The notes beneath the pieces are model-generated. The model saw nothing but the letters and a program-made list of their open reading frames with translations, ran no database searches and was not told the DNA's origin. A stretch of 64,000 nt of DNA from Williamsia maris (GTDB taxonomy: Bacteria > Actinomycetota > Actinomycetes > Mycobacteriales > Mycobacteriaceae): assembly GCF_024171815.1 (NCBI RefSeq), contig NZ_JAMTCJ010000003.1:496001-560000 (forward strand), in the 5' to 3' direction. This document shows, in pieces, positions 35,879 to 43,453 of this stretch (positions are counted from its first letter, which is position 1; every line of letters starts with the position of its first letter). Made by a program: the position numbers and the translations under genes.

Positions 35879-37984
35879 ATGACATCGGCAACGCACGACC
35901 CCGCACTCTGGACGCAGGAGCGGGCACAGACCGCGGCCACCGTCATCGCCGCCCTCGCCGGTCCCGACGCCGCACTCCGCGAGGACCAGCTCACAGCCGT
36001 GGCCGCGCTCACCGAACCCGGCGCCCGTGTCCTGGTCGTCCAGGCCACCGGGTGGGGCAAGTCCGCCGTGTACTGGGCGGCCACCGCGATCCTGCGGTCC
36101 GAGGGCGCGGGTCCGACGCTGATCGTGTCGCCGTTGCTGTCGCTGATGCGTGATCAGGTCGCCGCCGCGCAGCGCGCCGGACTGACGGCGGCTACGGTCA
36201 ACTCGTCCAACGTCGGGGACTGGAACGCGATCGAGGAGGATCTGCGGTCGGGCAGCCTCGACGTCCTGCTCGTCTCCCCCGAACGGCTGGCCAACCCGGG
36301 CTTCGGCCGGCGGGTACTCGACGCGGTCTCGGACACGCTGGGCCTGCTGGTCATCGACGAGGCGCACGCCATCTCCGACTGGGGTCACGACTTCCGGCCC
36401 GACTACCGCCGCGTCGCCGACGTGCTCGCGAGCGTCAACACGACCATGCCGGTCCTGGCCACCACCGCCACCGCCAACGAGCGTGTGACCGCCGACGTCG
36501 CACGTCAGCTCGGCCCGGCGACCCTCGTTCTGCGGGGACCGCTCGCCCGGACATCGTTGCAACTCAACGTCATCGACTCGATGAGTCCCATCGAGCGCTA
36601 CGGCTGGGTGGTCGACCACATCGCACGCCTGCCCGGCTCGGGAATCGTCTACGTCCTGACCGTCGCCGACGCCCAGCGGCTCGTGGACGCGGTACACGCC
36701 GTCCACGGCGACGAGATCCCGATCGCCGCCTACACCGGCCAGCTCGACGCCGACACCCGCCACCGCCTCGAGGACGGTCTGCGCGCCAACGAGCTGAAGG
36801 CGCTCGTCGCCACCTCCGCTCTCGGGATGGGCTACGACAAGCCCGATCTCGGGTTCGTCGTGCACGTCGGCTCGCCACCGTCGCCGGTGTCGTACTACCA
36901 GCAGGTCGGCCGTGCGGGACGCGCCATCGACCACGCCGTGGTCGCGCTGTTGCCGTCGCCATCGGACACCGGCATCTGGGACCACTTCGCCACCGCGACC
37001 ATCCCCGACCCCGAACAGATGACGAAGGTGCTCGCAGAACTGGACGCGTCCGACGAGCCGCCGTCGGCGATCGCCATCGAGGCGTCCACCGGCATCCGAC
37101 GCACCAAGGTCGAGCTCATGCTCAAACAACTCGCGGTCGACGGCGCGGTCGACCGCGTCGAGGGAGGGTGGCGGTCGACCGGCACACCCTGGACTTACGA
37201 CGCCGAGCACTACGACGGCATCATCGCCACCCGACGCCGCGAGGCCGACATCATGCGCGCCTACACCCGCGGCGAACGGTGTCTGATGGCGTTGCTGGTG
37301 GAGTCACTCGACGACCCCGAGGTACAGGCGTGTGGCCGGTGCTCGGTCTGCCGGGGCGCGCTGTCGGAAGGGCTGCAGGGCCGCCCCGCCGACGAGACCG
37401 TCCGCGCCGTGTCGTCGACCCTGCGCACCGGCGCGCACGAGATGGAGCCCCGCAAGATGTGGCCCGGCGGCGCGTTCGGCGCCAAGGGCCGGATCCCGGC
37501 ACAGTTGGGCGCCGAGACGGGCCGCGTCCTCGTCCACGCCGACGCCCCGGAGTGGACCGACACCCTCGAGGGTGCGCGCCGCGGGGACACCGCCGCCGTC
37601 GCCGACGTGGCCGCCGCGGCGGTGTCGGCCCTGTCGGCATGGCGATCGAGTTGGGTGTCGCGACCGGACACCGCGATCTCGCTGAGCCTGACCTCGTCGG
37701 CGCTGTGCGCGACGATCGCCGACCATCTGGCGCAGGTGGGAAAACTGGACCGTGACGTGTTGCCGATCGAGTCGTCGGACACCCCCGGCCGGGATGCGTC
37801 CGGCGCCGACGAGGCCGCGTTCTGGCGCACCGCGCTGGGATCACCGCCCGACGTCGTCGACAAATCGGTTCTGCTGGTGGTCGATTCGACACGGACCGGA
37901 TGGCCGGTCACCGTCGCGGCCGCCAAGCTCCGCGAGGCCGGCGCCACCGCGGTGTTGCCCCTCGTCATCCACCGCCCGGCGTGA
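35879..37984 (+). CDS. RecQ-family ATP-dependent DNA helicase with C-terminal PRTase-like segment
   Basis: A 701-residue superfamily 2 helicase. Walker A is ATGWGKS (56-62), DEAH is at 160-163 within LLVIDEAHAISDWGHDFRPDYRRV, and motif VI is QQVGRAGRA. A Cys cluster typical of RecQ zinc domains appears as CLMAL...ACGRCSVCRG near residue 470-500. The C-terminus, VLLVVDSTRTGWPVTVAAAKLREAGATAVLPL, resembles the last part of phosphoribosyltransferase-like domains seen in some actinobacterial RecQ-like proteins. ATG 35879 is used; GTG 35870 is possible. It would unwind recombination or repair intermediates. The divergent neighbour is the ROK gene. Confidence 0.88.
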   Translation: MTSATHDPALWTQERAQTAATVIAALAGPDAALREDQLTAVAALTEPGARVLVVQATGWGKSAVYWAATAILRSEGAGPTLIVSPLLSLMRDQVAAAQRAGLTAATVNSSNVGDWNAIEEDLRSGSLDVLLVSPERLANPGFGRRVLDAVSDTLGLLVIDEAHAISDWGHDFRPDYRRVADVLASVNTTMPVLATTATANERVTADVARQLGPATLVLRGPLARTSLQLNVIDSMSPIERYGWVVDHIARLPGSGIVYVLTVADAQRLVDAVHAVHGDEIPIAAYTGQLDADTRHRLEDGLRANELKALVATSALGMGYDKPDLGFVVHVGSPPSPVSYYQQVGRAGRAIDHAVVALLPSPSDTGIWDHFATATIPDPEQMTKVLAELDASDEPPSAIAIEASTGIRRTKVELMLKQLAVDGAVDRVEGGWRSTGTPWTYDAEHYDGIIATRRREADIMRAYTRGERCLMALLVESLDDPEVQACGRCSVCRGALSEGLQGRPADETVRAVSSTLRTGAHEMEPRKMWPGGAFGAKGRIPAQLGAETGRVLVHADAPEWTDTLEGARRGDTAAVADVAAAAVSALSAWRSSWVSRPDTAISLSLTSSALCATIADHLAQVGKLDRDVLPIESSDTPGRDASGADEAAFWRTALGSPPDVVDKSVLLVVDSTRTGWPVTVAAAKLREAGATAVLPLVIHRPA

Positions 37985-38030
37985 CCACCGACTCCCCACA
38001 CGGACCGACCCGACAGAGTAGGACCACACG

Positions 38031-38831
38031 ATGACCGACGCACTGCTGACCGAACGCACCGATCAGGTGGTCACCTGGACGCTGAACCTGCCCGAGAGTC
38101 GTAACCCCATCTCCGACGACGAGATCATCGACGCGCTGGTCGACGCGGTCGAGGCCGCCAACGCCGACGACGACGTCCGCGTCGCCATCCTCACCGGCGC
38201 GGGCAGCGCCTTCTCCTCCGGCGGCAACGTCAAGCACATGCGTGACGGTGTCGGCATGTTCGGTGGTACCGCCGCCGAGCTCCGCCAAGGGTACCGGCGC
38301 GGGATCCAGCGCATCCCGAAGGCGCTGTACCACTGCGAGATCCCGACCATCGCCGCGGTGAACGGTCCCGCCATCGGCGCCGGCTGCGATCTGGCGCTGA
38401 TGTGCGACATGCGGCTCGCGTCGACGACCGCGGTGTTCGCCGAGAGCTTCGCCAAGGTCGGCATCATCCCCGGGGACGGCGGGGCGTGGCTGCTGCCGCG
38501 CGCGATCGGACTCGCCCGGGCAAGCGAGATGGCGTTCACCGGGGACCCCATCGACGCGACCACCGCGCTCGACTGGGGCCTGGTGTCGCGGGTGTGTGAA
38601 CCCGACGAGCTCCTCGCCCAGGCCCACGCCCTCGCGGCCCGGGTGGCGTCGAACCCGCCGCACGTCCTGCGGATGACGAAGCGACTCCTACGGGAGGGAC
38701 AACAGCAGAGCCTGGAAAGTCTGTTGGAACTGTCGGCCGCCATGCAGGCGATCGCCCATCAGACCGACGACCACCACGAGGCGGTCGACGCGATGCTCGA
38801 ACGTCGCCCGCCCCGCTTCACCGGCCGCTGA
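38031..38831 (+). CDS. Enoyl-CoA hydratase/isomerase family protein
   Basis: A 266-residue crotonase. The oxyanion-hole segments SAFSSGGNVKHM and NGPAIGAGCDLALMCD are present, followed by FAKVGIIPGDGGAWLLPRAIG. The position usually occupied by the second catalytic Glu is GD in this sequence, so it may be a hydratase with altered chemistry or an isomerase. It acts on an acyl-CoA, substrate unknown. It starts 47 bp after the helicase stop and converges with the Old Yellow Enzyme gene. Confidence 0.85.
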   Translation: MTDALLTERTDQVVTWTLNLPESRNPISDDEIIDALVDAVEAANADDDVRVAILTGAGSAFSSGGNVKHMRDGVGMFGGTAAELRQGYRRGIQRIPKALYHCEIPTIAAVNGPAIGAGCDLALMCDMRLASTTAVFAESFAKVGIIPGDGGAWLLPRAIGLARASEMAFTGDPIDATTALDWGLVSRVCEPDELLAQAHALAARVASNPPHVLRMTKRLLREGQQQSLESLLELSAAMQAIAHQTDDHHEAVDAMLERRPPRFTGR

Positions 38832-38852
38832 CCGACTCCGGGCAGGCCCTCG

Positions 38853-39935
38853 TCAGTCCCGCCACGCCCCACGCGCGTACTGCGGGCGGTACGGCGCCTC
38901 GTGATGTGTGAGCCCCAGGTCGTGGGCAGCTCGCAGCGGCCACGCGGGATCGCGCAGCGCCGCACGGGCGAGGAAGACCGCATCCGCCTGCCCCGTGGCG
39001 ACAATGGTCTCGGCCTGCTCTGGATCGGTGATCATGCCGACCGCGGCGGTGGCGATGCCGGCCTTGTCGCGGACCTGCGCGGCGAACTGCACCTGGTAGC
39101 CCGGACCCACCGGGATGTCGGCGAGCACGTTGCCGCCGGTGGATGCGTCGACGAGATCGACGCCTCGGTCACGCAGGATCTGCGCGAGCGCGACGGAGTC
39201 GTCGCCGGACCAGCCGCCCTCGGTCCAGTCGGTGGCCGAGATGCGGACGAACAGCGGCTTGCTCCAGACGGCGCGGACCGCGTCCACGACCTCGAGCAGT
39301 GCCTTGGTACGCCCCTCGAAGTCGCCACCGTAGGCGTCGTCGCGCGTGTTCGACAGCGGCGACAGGAACTCGTGCAGCAGGTATCCGTGCGCGGCGTGGA
39401 TCTCGACGACGTCGAATCCGGCGTCGTCGGCGCGGCGTGCGGCATCGGTGAACGCCGTTGTGATGTCGCCGATCTCGTCGATGGTCAGTGCACGCGGGGT
39501 CGCGTAGCCCTCGAAGGCGACGGCCGACGGGGCGACCGTCGGCCAGCCACCGTCGGACTCGGGCACCGATCCCTCCGCCTCGGCGAAGGGCGAGTAGGTG
39601 GAGGCCTTGCGGCCGGCGTGGGCGAGCTGCGTGCCGATCAGCGAGCCCTGGCCGTGGACGAAGTCGACGACGCGCTTCCACGCGGCGCCTTGCTCGTCGT
39701 TCCAGATGCCCGCGTCCTCCGGGCTGATCCGACCGTCGGCGGTCACCGCGGCCGCCTCGGTCACGATCAGACCGAACCCGCCGATGGCGTGCGAGCCGAG
39801 ATGCACGAGATGCCAGTCGGTGGGCACGCCGTCACGGTCGAAGCAGCTGTACTGGCACATCGGTGAGAGCCAGACGCGGTTGGAGATCGTGAGATCGCGG
39901 ACTGTGATCGGGGTGAACAAGGTGGGTGAGGTCAC
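38853..39935 (-). CDS. Old Yellow Enzyme family NADPH dehydrogenase (YqjM/NamA type)
   Basis: A 360-residue FMN-containing TIM-barrel ene-reductase. SPMCQYSC carries the Cys that modulates flavin in YqjM-type enzymes; HLVHLGSHAIGGFGLI, HAGRKAS and EIHAAHGYLLHEFLSPLSNTR with the substrate-binding HAAHGY are present. It reduces activated C=C bonds of enones or nitro-compounds with NADPH. Start is uncertain: TTG 39947 opens the frame, but GTG 39935 just before TSPTLFTP is preferred because GGA lies upstream. Confidence 0.9.
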   Translation of the reverse strand: MTSPTLFTPITVRDLTISNRVWLSPMCQYSCFDRDGVPTDWHLVHLGSHAIGGFGLIVTEAAAVTADGRISPEDAGIWNDEQGAAWKRVVDFVHGQGSLIGTQLAHAGRKASTYSPFAEAEGSVPESDGGWPTVAPSAVAFEGYATPRALTIDEIGDITTAFTDAARRADDAGFDVVEIHAAHGYLLHEFLSPLSNTRDDAYGGDFEGRTKALLEVVDAVRAVWSKPLFVRISATDWTEGGWSGDDSVALAQILRDRGVDLVDASTGGNVLADIPVGPGYQVQFAAQVRDKAGIATAAVGMITDPEQAETIVATGQADAVFLARAALRDPAWPLRAAHDLGLTHHEAPYRPQYARGAWRD

Positions 39936-40004
39936 GATCGAGTCCAACAGGATCTGACTGCCGCATCATTCCCGGCTGTGGCGTTGCTCACCCGGGGGAC
40001 GGCG

Positions 40005-40385
40005 TCAGTCCCGCCGGAAGGGCACGTCGACGCCTTCGGCGAGGACGACGTAGACCCGTCGCCACGGCGCCGAGTCGTCCAGGGTCCAGGTGTGGCCCGA
40101 TCCGGTGGTGTCCTCGGCGAGCAGTACGTCGCCGGGTGTCAAGGTGAAGTTCTCTCCGTCGCGGGTCGCGAAGTGCAGGACACCGCTCAGGGTGATGACG
40201 AACTGCCTCCTCGGTGCGGGATGCCAACTGAACTCATGACCGGCGGTGGTCTCCTGGAACTTCACCGACGTCGCCGGGATCGCTCCGGTCATCAGAGCGC
40301 CGGGGTCGTCCCCCAGGTCGATGACCCCGTGCTCGACGTGCGAGTCACCGTCGTCTCCGGTCCACAGTCTCCAGCACTCGATCAC
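40005..40385 (-). CDS. Cupin-domain small protein
   Basis: A 126-residue beta-barrel protein, VIECWRLWTG to the C-terminus FRRD, with SWHPAPRRQFVITLSGVLHF and LTPGDVLLAEDTTGSGH resembling the two cupin motifs. The metal-ligand positions are only partly conserved, so enzymatic activity is doubtful. A GAGAGGA ribosome site supports GTG 40385. It lies 35 bp downstream of the flavin monooxygenase and is probably in its transcript, so a role in the same catabolic step is likely. Confidence 0.72.
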   Translation of the reverse strand: MIECWRLWTGDDGDSHVEHGVIDLGDDPGALMTGAIPATSVKFQETTAGHEFSWHPAPRRQFVITLSGVLHFATRDGENFTLTPGDVLLAEDTTGSGHTWTLDDSAPWRRVYVVLAEGVDVPFRRD

Positions 40386-40420
40386 GGGTCGTCCTCTCGC
40401 GGGTGTCGTCACGGGCGAGG

Positions 40421-41545
40421 TCAACGGTAGGCGAGTTCGGAGATCTCCATCGCGATCCGGTGTCGGACCGGCGGCAGGCTCAGCCCGGCGCGGATGAGGG
40501 TGTTGCGGACGAACCGGGCGCCCCCGAGATCGACGGTGGCCGCACGGGTCATACGGTCGGTGAGCCGCAGCACCCGCCGGGCGACGGGGCGACGGAGGCG
40601 TTCGTAGGAGTCCGGGTCGCCGCCGTCGGCGAGGATACCGACGAGCGCGATCGCGTCCTGGATCCCGGTGTTCATGCCCTGACCGCCGGCCGGGGAGTGC
40701 ACGTGCGCGGCGTCGCCGACGAGGAACACCGCACCGCGACGATAGGTCTCGGCGAGTCGGTGGTGGATCCGAAAGCGCCCGCTCCACGCGACATCGCTGA
40801 CGTGGGCGCGGCCCGCGCGACGCCTCAGCAGTGACCCGATGTAGTCGGCATCGGGCTCGGTGGGCGGATCGTCGGCGGTGGCGACCACCCGGAACCGGTT
40901 GTCGGGCAACGGCGCGACCACCGCGAGTCCCTCGGGCGCGAAGGTCAACGAGACGGTGTCGCGGGGCACCGGCCACTCCATCGCGACGTCGGCGAGCACG
41001 AACGACTGCTCGTACCCGGTTCCGGGGAACCCGATCCCGACCGCATCGCGCACCGCGCTGTGCATGCCGTCGGCGCCGATGACGACGTCGGATCGGACCG
41101 TGCTGCGGCGCCCGGACGTGGTCACCACCTCCGCCCGACCGTCGGCGTCGAGACCCTCGAGTCGGGTCTTCCACTCGACGCCAACGCCCAGCTCGCCGAG
41201 ACGCTCGCGCAGGATCGTCTCGGTGTCGGCCTGCGAGATCATGGCGGTGAACGGGTAGTCGGTCGTCAGGCTCGAGAAGTCTAACTGTGCAATGGATCTG
41301 GATCCGTCGCGGATGTCGAACCTGGGGACGCGTACGGCGCGATCGAGGATCCGAGACGTCACCTCGATGTCCTCGAGCACCTCCAGGGTGCGCGGGTGCA
41401 CCACCGCCGCACGCGAGGTGTTGGCACCCTGCGCCGCCGCGTCGATCACCCGGACGTCGATGCCGCGCGAGGCGAGGGCCGCCGCGGCGGTCAGACCGGT
41501 CGGTCCCCCGCCGACCACCAGAACCGAGCTCGTCGAAGTCAACAT
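40421..41545 (-). CDS. FAD-dependent monooxygenase (PHBH/UbiH-type)
   Basis: A 374-residue aromatic-ring hydroxylase-type flavoprotein. The Rossmann GGGPTGL, the DG motif VIGADGMHSAVR and the GD motif FLVGDAAHVHSPAGGQGMN are all intact, giving a class A flavoprotein that uses NAD(P)H and O2. Its promoter is shared with a divergent TetR gene, and one of two perfect palindromic operators overlaps its start codon, so substrate-induced derepression is expected. The hydroxylated compound is unknown. Confidence 0.9.
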   Translation of the reverse strand: MLTSTSSVLVVGGGPTGLTAAAALASRGIDVRVIDAAAQGANTSRAAVVHPRTLEVLEDIEVTSRILDRAVRVPRFDIRDGSRSIAQLDFSSLTTDYPFTAMISQADTETILRERLGELGVGVEWKTRLEGLDADGRAEVVTTSGRRSTVRSDVVIGADGMHSAVRDAVGIGFPGTGYEQSFVLADVAMEWPVPRDTVSLTFAPEGLAVVAPLPDNRFRVVATADDPPTEPDADYIGSLLRRRAGRAHVSDVAWSGRFRIHHRLAETYRRGAVFLVGDAAHVHSPAGGQGMNTGIQDAIALVGILADGGDPDSYERLRRPVARRVLRLTDRMTRAATVDLGGARFVRNTLIRAGLSLPPVRHRIAMEISELAYR

Positions 41546-41553
41546 GCGTTGAC
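41538..41553. promoter_or_regulatory. TetR-family operator 1 (GTCAAC-N4-GTTGAC)
   Basis: The 16-bp sequence GTCAACATGCGTTGAC is a perfect palindrome in its two hexamer arms. It overlaps the start codon of the FAD monooxygenase (41545). The identical arms recur in operator 2. Confidence 0.85.
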
Positions 41554-41575
41554 TTTAACCCCGCCCGGTCGAGAG

Positions 41576-41591
41576 GTCAACGCTTGTTGAC
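41576..41591. promoter_or_regulatory. TetR-family operator 2 (GTCAAC-N4-GTTGAC)
   Basis: GTCAACGCTTGTTGAC, same arms as operator 1, centre 38 bp away. It ends two bases before the first TetR start codon (41594), so the regulator probably also represses itself. Confidence 0.85.
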
Positions 41592-41593
41592 AT

Positions 41594-42178
41594 ATGCTGA
41601 CCGGCATGACCGATCCCCTGCCCGGCGCCGATCCCGCGCGCAACGCGCCCCGCACGCGCGCGGCACTCGTGTCCGCGGCGCGGAAGCGTTTCGCCGACGA
41701 CGGTTTCGCGGCGACCACCGTGCGGGCCGTCGCCGCCGACGCGGGCGTGGACGCCGCCCTCGTGATGCGGTACTTCGGCAGCAAGCGCGGACTGTACGAG
41801 GCGGCGACCGAGGTCGACCTGCATCTGCCCGACTTCACCGCGGTCCCGCGGCGTCGGCTGGGTGCGGTGATCGTCGAGACCTTCCTGAACCGATGGGAGG
41901 GTCCGGAAGGGGAACCGCTGCGCGTCCTGCTCGCCTCCGCGGCCACCGAACCCACTGCGGCCGAGCAGATGCGGGCCATCTTCGCCGGGCAGGTACGCCC
42001 GGCGGTGACCGCCGCCGGCGCCGATCCGGACGTCCACATCGAGGTGATCGCTTCCACCCTCATCGGCATGGCGATGATGCGGTACGTCCTGCGCGTCCCC
42101 GATGTCGTCGCGCTCGGCCCGGCCGAGATCGTCGAGCGATTCGGCCCGGCCCTGCAGCGACAGCTGGTCCGGCGCTGA
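41594..42178 (+). CDS. TetR-family transcriptional regulator
   Basis: A 194-residue repressor with a TetR N-terminal helix-turn-helix, DDGFAATTVRAVAADAGVDAALVMRYFGSKRGLY, and a variable ligand-binding C-terminal domain containing FLNRWEG and TLIGMAMMRYVLR. Divergent to the FAD monooxygenase with two matching operators between, it is most probably its local, autoregulated repressor. Starts at 41594 or 41606 are possible; operator 2 would lie just before either. The C-terminal stop abuts the convergent hypothetical gene. Confidence 0.9.
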   Translation: MLTGMTDPLPGADPARNAPRTRAALVSAARKRFADDGFAATTVRAVAADAGVDAALVMRYFGSKRGLYEAATEVDLHLPDFTAVPRRRLGAVIVETFLNRWEGPEGEPLRVLLASAATEPTAAEQMRAIFAGQVRPAVTAAGADPDVHIEVIASTLIGMAMMRYVLRVPDVVALGPAEIVERFGPALQRQLVRR

Positions 42179-42730
42179 CTACAGCTCGGGACCGTCGGCT
42201 CGCAGGGAGTCGACCTCGTTCATGGCCTCGCGCAGCTTGCCCAACCACTCGTCGGTGTGGGTTCCCACCAGCTTGACCGACCACACCAGCGCGTCGGCAC
42301 GCGATCGGGCGACGCCGGCGTCGACGAGGGTGTCGAGGACCTGACGTTCAGGCTGGCGAAGACGCGTCATCACCGGGACGGCGATGTGCGTGAACAGGAT
42401 TCGTTCGACACCCACCTGCACTCCCCACGACACCTTGCGGGCGTACCGGGTCTGCGCCTCGTCGGCGATGATCATGCGCTGATCGCGGGTGTCCTCCCGG
42501 AATCGTGAGGCACGCCCCTGCGCCGCCGCACTGCCACCGTCGCCGGACGGCTCGGCGAGCGTCCCGATCACGGTGATCTCGTCACGGTCGACGATCACCT
42601 CGGGCTTGCCGTCGAACCATCCGTCGGGTAGGCGACCGACGAACCACGCCGAGGCATCGCCCGCGTCGGGCAGCTCGGCCTGCTGCCAGCCGCCGCGGCG
42701 TCCTCCACCGCGATTGTTCTCCTTCATCAT
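42179..42730 (-). CDS. Conserved actinobacterial protein with RHH-like segment
   Basis: A 183-residue protein found, as I recall, in many actinobacteria: WFVGRLPDGWFDGKPEVIVDRDEI, FREDTRDQRMIIADEAQ and a C-terminal VMTRLRQPERQVLDTLVDAGVARSRADALVW segment resembling a ribbon-helix-helix DNA-binding pattern. The N-terminal region is basic and Gly-rich. AAGGAG lies five bases before ATG 42730. Function unknown; the RHH resemblance suggests a possible regulator. Its upstream region holds the second GTTGGGC array. Confidence 0.68.
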   Translation of the reverse strand: MMKENNRGGGRRGGWQQAELPDAGDASAWFVGRLPDGWFDGKPEVIVDRDEITVIGTLAEPSGDGGSAAAQGRASRFREDTRDQRMIIADEAQTRYARKVSWGVQVGVERILFTHIAVPVMTRLRQPERQVLDTLVDAGVARSRADALVWSVKLVGTHTDEWLGKLREAMNEVDSLRADGPEL

Positions 42731-42808
42731 GCTCACTCCTTTGTCGGTGATTACATGATTACACGCTTACACAATGCAGCGGACGGACTTCGCTGACAGC
42801 AGACGCCA

Positions 42809-42923
42809 GTTGGGCACGTACTCGCATCGGTTGGGCACCGCTGACCGCTCGCTGCCCAACTGATGGTGTTAGGTGCCCAACTGGCGTGTTTACGTGCCCA
42901 ATTGGCGGTGTCACGTGCCCAAC
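42809..42923. repeat. GTTGGGC array 2 (2 inverted + 4 direct copies, 21-bp period)
   Basis: GTTGGGC lies at 42809-42815 and 42830-42836 (21 bp apart). GCCCAAC or GCCCAAT lies at 42854, 42875, 42896 and 42917, each 21 bp from the next. The last three copies are embedded in near-identical 16-bp units such as ACGTGCCCAACTGGCG (42913-42928), and the first inverted copy (42804-42819) is the exact reverse complement of that unit. The array fills most of the space between the hypothetical gene (start 42730) and the NUDIX gene (42982). Confidence 0.9.
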
Positions 42924-42981
42924 TGGCGGGGTGGACGACACAGGATCGGCGAGTGGGCAGCAGCCGAATACAGTCGGGCGC

Positions 42982-43449
42982 ATGCCCACACCTGACTTCA
43001 TCCTGGAACTTCGCGAGCACATCGGGCACGCGCCGCTGTGGTTGTCCGGGGTCACCGCGGTGGTCATCCGGGACGACGAGGTCCTGCTGGTACGCCGTTC
43101 CGACAACGGCGCGTGGACGCCGGTGACCGGCATCATCGACCCCGGCGAGGAGCCCGCCGTGGCGGCGACGCGGGAGGTCGCCGAGGAGGCCGGGTGCGTG
43201 GTGACGCCGCAGCGCCTGGTGTCGGTGCACGTCACACCGCCGGTCACCTACCCGAACGGCGATGTGTCGCAGTACCTCGACCTGACGTTCCGGATGACCT
43301 GGGTGTCGGGCGAACCCACGGTCAGCGACGACGAGAACAGCGAGTGCGGATGGTTCCCGCTCGACGATCTACCCGCGATGTCCGACGAGATGACCTATCG
43401 GATCGGCACGGCCGTCGACAACGAGCCGGAGGCTCGCTTCCGGACCTGA
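42982..43449 (+). CDS. NUDIX hydrolase
   Basis: A 155-residue NUDIX enzyme with the box GIIDPGEEPAVAATREVAEEAG at residues 50-71, preceded by LVRRSDNGAWTPV and followed by a strand-rich end. Substrates could be a nucleoside diphosphate derivative; the family is broad (ADP-ribose, NADH, dNTPs). ATG 42982 is used because upstream codons fall inside the repeat array. Its stop is four bases from the convergent mycolyltransferase stop. Confidence 0.87.
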   Translation: MPTPDFILELREHIGHAPLWLSGVTAVVIRDDEVLLVRRSDNGAWTPVTGIIDPGEEPAVAATREVAEEAGCVVTPQRLVSVHVTPPVTYPNGDVSQYLDLTFRMTWVSGEPTVSDDENSECGWFPLDDLPAMSDEMTYRIGTAVDNEPEARFRT

Positions 43450-43453
43450 CCGA

